A DNA stretch of 19,693 bases from the NCBI GenBank assembly GCA_034409055.1, contig DAOUMU010000544.1:1-19693 (forward strand). Reading direction: 5' to 3'. A model generated the notes under the pieces. It did not search any database. It saw only the letters and a program-made list of their open reading frames with translations, and had not been told where the DNA came from. This DNA is from DAOUMU01 sp034409055 (GTDB lineage: Bacteria; Chloroflexota; Anaerolineae; 4572-78; J111). The position numbers were made by a program, and so were the translations under genes. Shown here piece after piece: positions 14,252 through 19,693 of this stretch. How positions within the stretch are numbered: the first letter of the stretch is position 1; the number at the start of each line of letters is the position of its first letter.

Positions 14252-14317
14252 CAGGTGGAGACAAGAGATACCGTGCTAGCGATCAATCTCTTGCACCAAA
14301 GTTATTTTAACACCGAA

Positions 14318-14334
14318 GTTGATTATCAGTCAAC
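14318..14334. promoter_or_regulatory. Possible operator palindrome before the polyol operon
   Basis: GTTGA-TTATCAG-TCAAC is an inverted repeat with 5-bp arms and a 7-nt centre, 26 nt before the start codon of the substrate-binding protein gene. Position suits a regulator site, but the arms are short and it may be chance. Confidence 0.25.
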
Positions 14335-14360
14335 ATCTATCAATGGAGAAGAAGAATATA

Positions 14361-15797
14361 ATGAAGAAAAATATATCGAATTTTCTAATTATGGTGATTT
14401 TTGCCCTCGCCTTGGCGGCCTGCTCGCAACCCTCCGCGCCTAGTGCCGAAGAACCGGCGGCAGAAGAACCGGCAGCAGCAGAAGAACCTGCGGCCGAGGA
14501 AGAAGCCATGGCAGAAGAACCGGCGGCAGCCGGGGAAGAAGCCACCCTGACGATAGCGACGGTGAACAACCCGGATATGCAGGTGATGGAAAGCCTGACC
14601 AGCGAGTTTGAAAAAGCCTATCCGGGCATCAAGCTGGAATGGGTCGTGCTGCCGGAAAACGAACTGCGGGCCAGAGTGACCACGGATGTGGCTACCGGAG
14701 CTGCTTCGTTTGACGTGGTGACGGTGGGCGCTTACGAAGCGCCGATGTGGGGTGACAACGCCTGGATCGAGTCAATTGACGGCCTGGTCAGCACCTATCC
14801 CGACAACGTGCAGCCAGACTACGATTTTGACGACCTGCTGCCAGCGATCAAATCAGCCTTGACATCCAATGGCGAACAGTACGCCCTGCCTTTCTACGGC
14901 GAATCCAGCTTCACCTTCTACAACAAAGCGATGTTCGATGAAGCGGGCCTGACCATGCCTGAACAACCCACCTGGGAACAGATCCGCGAGTTCGCCTGCC
15001 AACTCCACAAACCGGACGAAGGGCAGTACGGCATTGTCCTGCGTGGTTTGCCGGGCTGGGGCGAAGTTATGGCCCCGCTGACCACCGTGGTCAACACCTA
15101 CGGCGGACGCTGGTTTGATGAAGAGTGGATGCCTCAGTTGACTTCACCCGAATGGAACGAAGCCGTTAACTTTTACGTCAGTCTGGTTCAGGACTGTGGC
15201 GCACCCGGCGCCACCGGCATTGGCTTCACCGAAGCCTTGACCCTGATGTCCCAGAGCCAGGCCGCCATGTGGGTGGACGCCACCGTGGCGGCCGGTTTCC
15301 TGGCCAGCTCCGATGCGGCCGATGACATCTCCTACGCCCTGGCTCCGGTTGGGCCTGTGCCCAAGGGTAATGCCTGGCTGTGGACCTGGTCCTTGGCCAT
15401 CCCCACCACCAGCGAACACAAAGCGGAAGCCCTGCAATTCATCACCTGGGCCACCAGCAAAGATTACATCGAACTGGTTGCCAGCAAAAATGGCTGGGCC
15501 TCGGTACCGCCCGGAACCCGTATCTCCACCTACGAACGGCAAGAATACCAGGACGCAGCACCCTTTGCCCCGCTGGTTCTGCAATCGATGCTCAACGCCG
15601 ATCCCACCGACTCCACCCGCGACCCGGTGCCCTACACCGGTGTCCAGTTTGTGGGCATTCCCGAATTCCAGGGAATTGGTACTGATGTAGCCCAATACAT
15701 CGCCGATGCCCTGGCCGGTAACATCACCGTTGAAGAAGCACTGGAGAGCGCCCAGGCGGCAACTTTAGAAGTAATGGAAGACGCCGGCTACCGGTAA
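14361..15797 (+). CDS. Mannitol/sorbitol-type ABC transporter substrate-binding lipoprotein
   Basis: An extracellular solute-binding lipoprotein of 478 aa. The signal peptide ends in a lipobox LALAAC with C21. A low-complexity linker of repeated EEPAA units (about 28-60) probably tethers the binding domain away from the membrane. The mature start TLTIATVNNPDMQVMESL and the segment LEWVVLPENELRARVTTDVA, followed by FDVVTVGAYEAPMWG, resemble the SmoE/MtlE family of mannitol/sorbitol binding proteins. The ATG at 14361 is chosen because the signal peptide MKKNISNFL follows directly; an upstream ATG at 14343 has no ribosome site. The downstream polyol dehydrogenase and fructokinase support a hexitol ligand. 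The exact polyol is inferred. Confidence 0.92.
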   Translation: MKKNISNFLIMVIFALALAACSQPSAPSAEEPAAEEPAAAEEPAAEEEAMAEEPAAAGEEATLTIATVNNPDMQVMESLTSEFEKAYPGIKLEWVVLPENELRARVTTDVATGAASFDVVTVGAYEAPMWGDNAWIESIDGLVSTYPDNVQPDYDFDDLLPAIKSALTSNGEQYALPFYGESSFTFYNKAMFDEAGLTMPEQPTWEQIREFACQLHKPDEGQYGIVLRGLPGWGEVMAPLTTVVNTYGGRWFDEEWMPQLTSPEWNEAVNFYVSLVQDCGAPGATGIGFTEALTLMSQSQAAMWVDATVAAGFLASSDAADDISYALAPVGPVPKGNAWLWTWSLAIPTTSEHKAEALQFITWATSKDYIELVASKNGWASVPPGTRISTYERQEYQDAAPFAPLVLQSMLNADPTDSTRDPVPYTGVQFVGIPEFQGIGTDVAQYIADALAGNITVEEALESAQAATLEVMEDAGYR

Positions 15798-15810
15798 CCC
15801 TCAAGTTTTA

Positions 15811-15842
15811 ACAGGCAGGGGTTTCTTTGAACCCCTGCCTGT
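15811..15842 (+). repeat. Strong hairpin between binding-protein and permease genes
   Basis: ACAGGCAGGGGTT (15811-15823) and AACCCCTGCCTGT (15830-15842) are perfectly complementary over 13 bp with a 6-nt loop. It lies 13 nt after the binding-protein stop. No T run follows, so it is more likely an mRNA-stabilising or partial-termination structure that raises binding protein over permease, as hairpins do between malE and malF in enteric bacteria. Confidence 0.7.
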
Positions 15843-15887
15843 CCTCTCAAATTGGCTACAAAGTCGGCAAAGAAAGAAGGTGCTATT

Positions 15888-16808
15888 ATGACTATAGCTA
15901 GTGAACAAGCTGTTTCAACGCAAGAAACCAGACCCCAAAAAAAGGCTCATCCCCGGACACATCTGTCGGCCCCTACCATAGTTTTTCTGGTTATTATGAC
16001 TCAAATCCCGTTTGTCCTGACGATTTACTACAGTTTTCTTAACTGGAACTTGTTAAGACCCGGTAATGTTCGCGGGGTTTGGTTTAGAAACTACATCCGC
16101 CCGTTTCAAGACGCAGACTTTTACCAGATCCTGGGGCAAACAGTTTCTCTAACGTTAAGCGTGGTGGTTACTACGTTTGTCTTTGGGATGCTCTTTGCCC
16201 TGCTGCTCAACCGGCCTTTTCCCGGCCGTGGCCTGGCGCGAACCCTGCTTATTTCACCATTTTTGATGATGCCCGTGGTCACCTCCGTCCTGTGGAAAAA
16301 TGTGCTTTTAAACCCGGTCTTTGGTCTACAGAATTACGTGTTTGGCTTAGTTGGTCTGCCAACTGTCGATTGGCTGGCCCAATACCCGATGGCTTCCATC
16401 ATTGTGGTTGTATCGTGGCAGTGGATTCCTTTTGTGATGCTTATTTTGCTGGCCGGGTTGCAATCTTTGCCCGGCTCCATTCTGGAAGCGGCCCGTATTG
16501 ACGGCGCCGGCGGGATAAATCTGTTTCGTTACATTGTTTTGCCTCATCTCAAACGGTTCATTGAAATTGCCCTGCTCCTGGAGATTATCTTTATCCTGAA
16601 TATCTTTGGGCAGATCTTTGTGATAACCTCCGGGGGGCCGGGGATTGCGACCACCAACTTGCCCTTTGAAATATTCAAAGAGGCATTTTTGCGGTGGAAC
16701 GTAAGCGCCGCCAGCGCGCTGGGGGTGTTGGCCGTGGTTTTGGCCAATATTGTGGTGATGTTGTTTATTAGAATTATACGGCAGGAAAGAAGCGAGGTGG
16801 CCGCATGA
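15888..16808 (+). CDS. Polyol ABC transporter permease, MalF type (SmoF/MtlF-like)
   Basis: An inner membrane permease of 306 aa. After a hydrophilic N-terminus (residues 1-30) comes TM1 (APTIVFLVIMTQIPFVLTIY), then the segment YYSFLNWNLLRPGNVRG typical of SmoF-like permeases. About six membrane spans are visible. The EAA loop is LEAARIDGAGGINLFRYIVLP. The ATG at 15888 has AAGGTG 6 nt upstream. A TTG at 15852 would extend the N-terminus by 12 unsupported residues. Its stop overlaps the next permease start in ATGA, indicating translational coupling. It should form the membrane channel with that protein and a shared ATPase encoded elsewhere. Confidence 0.94.
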   Translation: MTIASEQAVSTQETRPQKKAHPRTHLSAPTIVFLVIMTQIPFVLTIYYSFLNWNLLRPGNVRGVWFRNYIRPFQDADFYQILGQTVSLTLSVVVTTFVFGMLFALLLNRPFPGRGLARTLLISPFLMMPVVTSVLWKNVLLNPVFGLQNYVFGLVGLPTVDWLAQYPMASIIVVVSWQWIPFVMLILLAGLQSLPGSILEAARIDGAGGINLFRYIVLPHLKRFIEIALLLEIIFILNIFGQIFVITSGGPGIATTNLPFEIFKEAFLRWNVSAASALGVLAVVLANIVVMLFIRIIRQERSEVAA

Positions 16809-17626
16809 CAACCAAGAAAATTAACATTTACTTGCTCAACGCCCTGACTCTGTTTGTGGCTTTTGCCATATTCTTTCCCATTTTGTGGATGTTTATGACC
16901 TCATTCAAAACAGAGCAAATTGCCTTTGCCATCCCGCCCCAGCTTATCTTTACGCCGACTCTGGAGAATTGGCATATCGCCCTGTTTGAGTCGCCCTACT
17001 TTGAATTTCTAACCAACTCCCTGATTATTACCGGCATTTCCACCCTGCTGGCGCTAATCGCCGGTATCCCGGCGGCTTACGCCATGTCCTTCTACCCTAC
17101 CAAGCGCACCGATGGGGCGATGCTGTGGATGATGTCAACCCGGATGCTGCCGGCGGTCGGCGTTATTGTGCCGCTCTTTGTGATTTTTAAGAATCTAAAA
17201 CTGCTCGACACGCATCTGGGATTGATTATCATTTATGCCGGCATGAATGTCCCGCTGGTCGTCTGGATGGTTCGTTCATTTATGCTGGATATTCCCTACG
17301 AAATCATCGAAGCAGGCCGTCTGGACGGGGTGACTCTCTGGCAAGAAATGCGTTATCTCATCCTGCCGCTGATTGTGCCGGGCCTGGCGGCTACCACCCT
17401 GCTATGCTTCATCTTTGCCTGGAACGAATTTTTCTTTGCCTTTAACCTAACCGTTCGTAACGCCGCGCCGCTATCGGTTTATATCTCAACGTTCAAAACC
17501 GCCGAAGGGCTGTTTTGGGCCAAAATGTCGGCGGCGGCAACGGCCACGGTCCTGCCGGTGCTCATTGCCGGCTGGGTGGCCCAGAAAAGGCTGGTTACCG
17601 GCCTGACGATGGGCGCGGTTAAATAA
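16805..17626 (+). CDS. Polyol ABC transporter permease, MalG type (SmoG/MtlG-like)
   Basis: An inner membrane permease of 273 aa. TM1 is LNALTLFVAFAIFFPILWMF, followed by the class motif MTSFKTEQIAFAIPPQ. The EAA loop IEAGRLDGVTLWQEMRYLILP contacts the ATPase. The C-terminus VAQKRLVTGLTMGAVK is typical of this family and shows the gene is complete. Its ATG overlaps the stop of the previous gene, so the two permeases are probably made in equal amounts. A MITE-like element begins 3 nt after its stop codon. Confidence 0.94.
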   Translation: MTTKKINIYLLNALTLFVAFAIFFPILWMFMTSFKTEQIAFAIPPQLIFTPTLENWHIALFESPYFEFLTNSLIITGISTLLALIAGIPAAYAMSFYPTKRTDGAMLWMMSTRMLPAVGVIVPLFVIFKNLKLLDTHLGLIIIYAGMNVPLVVWMVRSFMLDIPYEIIEAGRLDGVTLWQEMRYLILPLIVPGLAATTLLCFIFAWNEFFFAFNLTVRNAAPLSVYISTFKTAEGLFWAKMSAAATATVLPVLIAGWVAQKRLVTGLTMGAVK

Positions 17627-17629
17627 TTA

Positions 17630-17738
17630 TAGGAGTTACGCAGTTCGCATCCTGAGTAGTTCGCAAGGGCGTACACCTGCATTGCGCGCAGGCGCAAGTG
17701 TCGAAGGGGCGTTTTGAGGCTCAACTGCGTAAGTCCTA
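17630..17738. mobile_element. MITE-like element with terminal inverted repeats
   Basis: The ends TAGGAGTTACGCAGTT (17630-17645) and AACTGCGTAAGTCCTA (17723-17738) are inverted copies matching at 15 of 16 positions. The outermost TA on each side could be a TA target duplication, as made by IS630/Tc1-type transposases, leaving a 105-bp element. It has no coding capacity, and internal stems such as cctgc/gcagg are present. It lies exactly in the gap between the permease and dehydrogenase genes without breaking either. Confidence 0.72.
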
Positions 17739-17767
17739 AATTACTCAAACCAAAGGAGGCAATCTTT

Positions 17768-18775
17768 ATGCAAGCTGCTAGAATTGTTGAACCGTTTAAA
17801 ACAGAAGTCGTTGAGTTACCACAGCCGCAGATCGGGCCGGATGATGTACTGATTGAGGTGAAGGCGGCGGGCATTTGTGGCACAGACATCCACATTTTAA
17901 AAGGGGAATATGCCTTTGCCCGTTTCCCCATGGTGCCGGGACACGAGTTTAGCGGCGAAGTGGCGGCGGTGGGCGCTAATGTGACCCGCTTTAAGCCGGG
18001 CGACCGCGTGACCGCCGACCCCAACATCCCCTGCAATCGCTGTGAGAGTTGCCAACGCAACGAGCCAAACCAATGCCACAATCTGGCGGCCATCGGTGTA
18101 ACGCGGGATGGCGCTTTTGCCGAGTATGTTTCCGCGCCGGAGGCCGTCACTTTCCCCATTGGCGATATGTCCTACAGCGACGCCGCCCTCATCGAGCCGT
18201 TGGCGTGTGTGGCCTGGGGCTTAAAGCGGGTGCAAATACAGGCCGGTGATCGGGTGTTGATATTCGGAGCCGGGCCGATGGGGGCCTTGTTAGCGCAGGC
18301 TGTCTCGGCGGCCGGGGCCTCCCAGGTGGATATTACTGATATGGTTCCCTGGCGGCTGGCAGTTATGGAAGAATTGGGCGTAGCCCACGCCGTGCTGGCC
18401 GATGACCTTCCCAAAAACGCCAAAGCCTTTGCCCCCCAGGGGTACGACGTGGTGGTAGACGCCACGGGGGTTCCGGCGGTCATCCAACAAGCCCCAGACT
18501 ATGCCCGCCCCAGAGGGAAAATATGGATTTTTGGCGTCGCCCCTGACAAAGCCACGGTTCAGTTCAGCCCTTATGAGGTGTTTCGGAAAGACCTGTCCAT
18601 CATTGGCAGTTTTGCCGTTAACCGCACCTTTCACGAGAGCATTATGATGATCCGCAGCGGCAAAATTAACCTGCGGCCGCTGGTGTCGCACCAGTTGCCC
18701 ATCAAGGATTTTCAGGAGGGGTTACGGCTGGCCCAGGAAGACCCGCACCGGATGAAAGTTCAATTTGCGTTTTGA
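17768..18775 (+). CDS. Zinc-dependent polyol dehydrogenase (medium-chain, sorbitol dehydrogenase-like)
   Basis: A medium-chain dehydrogenase/reductase of 335 aa, most like sorbitol/L-iditol and threonine dehydrogenases. Catalytic zinc ligands are C37 (GICGTDIH), H59 with E60 (PGHEFSGEV) and probably E143 (LIEPLACV). A structural zinc is held by C89, C92, C95 and C103. The NAD(H) site is GAGPMG (167-172). The ATG at 17768 has AAAGGAGG (17752-17759) 8 nt upstream; the frame extends upstream into the MITE-like element, which is not coding. In this operon it most plausibly oxidises an imported hexitol to a ketose (sorbitol or mannitol to fructose). Other polyols cannot be excluded. Confidence 0.92.
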   Translation: MQAARIVEPFKTEVVELPQPQIGPDDVLIEVKAAGICGTDIHILKGEYAFARFPMVPGHEFSGEVAAVGANVTRFKPGDRVTADPNIPCNRCESCQRNEPNQCHNLAAIGVTRDGAFAEYVSAPEAVTFPIGDMSYSDAALIEPLACVAWGLKRVQIQAGDRVLIFGAGPMGALLAQAVSAAGASQVDITDMVPWRLAVMEELGVAHAVLADDLPKNAKAFAPQGYDVVVDATGVPAVIQQAPDYARPRGKIWIFGVAPDKATVQFSPYEVFRKDLSIIGSFAVNRTFHESIMMIRSGKINLRPLVSHQLPIKDFQEGLRLAQEDPHRMKVQFAF

Positions 18776-18801
18776 TGTACCCGTTTTTCAAGGAGGGACA
18801 G

Positions 18802-19617
18802 ATGCCACTATTTGCAGGAATTGAAGCCGGTGGCACCAAATTTGTCTGTGCGGTTGGCACCGGGCCGGATGATCTGCGGAAGGAAGTTCGTTTTCCCACC
18901 ACCACCCCGGCAGAGACAATTGGCCGCACGATTGACTATTTAAAAGAACAGGCCCGGCAAGAACCGCTGGCAGCCATTGGTATTGCCACCTTTGGCCCGG
19001 CCGCTCCCGATCCAAAATCACCCAACTTTGGCTATATCACCTCCACCCCCAAGCCCAATTGGACCCAGACCGACCTCGTCGGGCCGATCCGGGAGGCGCT
19101 GGCCGTGCCGGTTGGCTTCGATACCGATGTCAACGGCGCCGCCCTGGGCGAGTCTGTGTGGGGTGCGGCGCAGGGGCTGGATACCTTCATCTACCTGACC
19201 ATCGGCACCGGTTTGGGCGGCGGCGGCCTGATAGATGGCCACATGATGCACGGCCTGATTCACCCGGAGATGGGACACACCCGGCTGCCCCGCCATCCTG
19301 ATGATGACTTTGGCGGTAACTGTCCCTTTCACGGGGATTGCCTGGAAGGGATGGCCGCCGGACCGGCTCTAGAAAAACGGTGGGGCCAACCGGCAGAAAC
19401 CTTGCCCCCCGATCATCCGGCCTGGGAGATGGAAGCTCATTACCTGGCAATGGGGTTGGTCAATTTCATTTGCACGCTTTCGCCCAAGCGTATTATTATG
19501 GGGGGCGGGGTGATGGAACAGCAGCAGCTTTTCCCGCTGATCCGCCAAAAAGTGACGGATTTGCTAAGGCAGTTCCGAAAAAATAATTGTCCCAACTCCG
19601 TGAAACGTGAAGCGTGA
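18802..19617 (+). CDS. ROK-family fructokinase, C-terminus apparently truncated
   Basis: A ROK sugar kinase of 271 aa that would phosphorylate fructose with ATP in the cytoplasm. It shows the N-terminal ATP motif GIEAGGTKFVCAVG (6-19), the catalytic D109 in DTDVNGAALGE and the phosphate loop IGTGLGGGG (134-142). The metal site includes H159 and FGGNCPFHGDC, with C174, H177 and C180. CPFHGDCLEG is the fructokinase (YdhR/ScrK-like) form. AAGGAGGG precedes the ATG at 18802, 26 nt after the dehydrogenase. Homologues usually run about 20-30 residues further, through a conserved PxLGxxAGxxGAxxLA segment. Here the frame ends SVKREA inside an inverted repeat, so activity is uncertain. It would complete the route from polyol to fructose-6-phosphate. 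Confidence 0.88.
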   Translation: MPLFAGIEAGGTKFVCAVGTGPDDLRKEVRFPTTTPAETIGRTIDYLKEQARQEPLAAIGIATFGPAAPDPKSPNFGYITSTPKPNWTQTDLVGPIREALAVPVGFDTDVNGAALGESVWGAAQGLDTFIYLTIGTGLGGGGLIDGHMMHGLIHPEMGHTRLPRHPDDDFGGNCPFHGDCLEGMAAGPALEKRWGQPAETLPPDHPAWEMEAHYLAMGLVNFICTLSPKRIIMGGGVMEQQQLFPLIRQKVTDLLRQFRKNNCPNSVKREA

Positions 19618-19670
19618 AACGTGATGTGTTTACGCCATAAACCCTCACGTTTCACGTTTTACGCTTCACG
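19599..19670. repeat. Inverted repeat of CGTGAAACGTGAAG units at the kinase 3' end
   Basis: Arms 19599-19624 and 19645-19670 (26 nt each) are complementary at 23 positions around a 20-nt centre. Each arm is built from tandem variants of CGTGAAA(C/G), for example cgtgaaacgtgaag and tcacgtttcacg. The kinase stop codon lies within the left arm. This looks like a dispersed intergenic repeat; it could also act as a transcript-ending hairpin, though no T run follows. Confidence 0.75.
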
Positions 19671-19693
19671 CCGCCGAAAGTTTTGGGATTATT

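Noticed and set aside
17479..18159. Minus-strand open frame of 226 codons opposite the permease and dehydrogenase genes
   Set aside because: It spans a MITE-like element and two unrelated gene ends, and the opposite strand is clearly coding.

Overview
The window looks like a chromosomal segment of a filamentous or anaerobic-type Chloroflexota bacterium (Anaerolineae or a relative). This is inferred from gene style, not from a marker gene: lipoprotein sugar-binding proteins with Ala/Glu/Pro-rich linkers, MalFG-type permeases without a local ATPase, a multi-pass histidine kinase with a GAF domain, and several short hairpin-forming intergenic repeats. No rRNA, tRNA, CRISPR array, phage module or intact transposase was seen.

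Left end (1-1031): a complete corrinoid (B12-binding) methyl-carrier protein, a possible terminator hairpin, and a small remnant of a fatty acid desaturase gene that retains the third histidine box. The remnant runs into the 3' end of a convergent sensor kinase gene. 977-3520 (minus): a membrane sensor histidine kinase with about nine membrane segments, a GAF domain interrupted by a long Glu-rich insertion, and complete HisKA/HATPase domains. It has no response regulator beside it.

3684-13259 (minus): an alpha-galactoside utilisation operon, read right to left: LacI-type regulator, two sugar ABC permeases, lipoprotein substrate-binding protein, GH36 alpha-galactosidase, GH4 alpha-galactosidase, and galactose-1-phosphate uridylyltransferase (galT). 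A near-consensus sigma70 promoter lies upstream of the regulator. A 26-bp operator-like sequence covers the expected transcription start, and a related copy lies between the regulator and the first permease. Hairpins occupy three of the intercistronic gaps and probably tune expression of individual genes. galK, galE and the transporter ATPase are absent from the window.

13260-14360: a mostly non-coding divide between two divergent operons. It contains two doubtful gene fragments (one with a glycerol-kinase-like tail, one with a zinc ribbon) and an apparently orphan intrinsic terminator pointing left.

14361-19617 (plus): a polyol (mannitol/sorbitol type) operon: lipoprotein substrate-binding protein, two permeases overlapping by ATGA, a zinc-dependent medium-chain polyol dehydrogenase, and a ROK-family fructokinase. 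Together they would import a hexitol, oxidise it to a ketose such as fructose and phosphorylate that to the 6-phosphate. A roughly 105-bp MITE-like element with terminal inverted repeats sits between the transporter and dehydrogenase genes. The kinase reading frame ends inside another inverted repeat and appears to lack its C-terminus.

No wholly new system was recognised. The most interesting signals are the paired operators, the GAF insertion, the repeat that seems to truncate the kinase, the MITE-like element, the desaturase relic and the two mechanistically unrelated alpha-galactosidases encoded in tandem.
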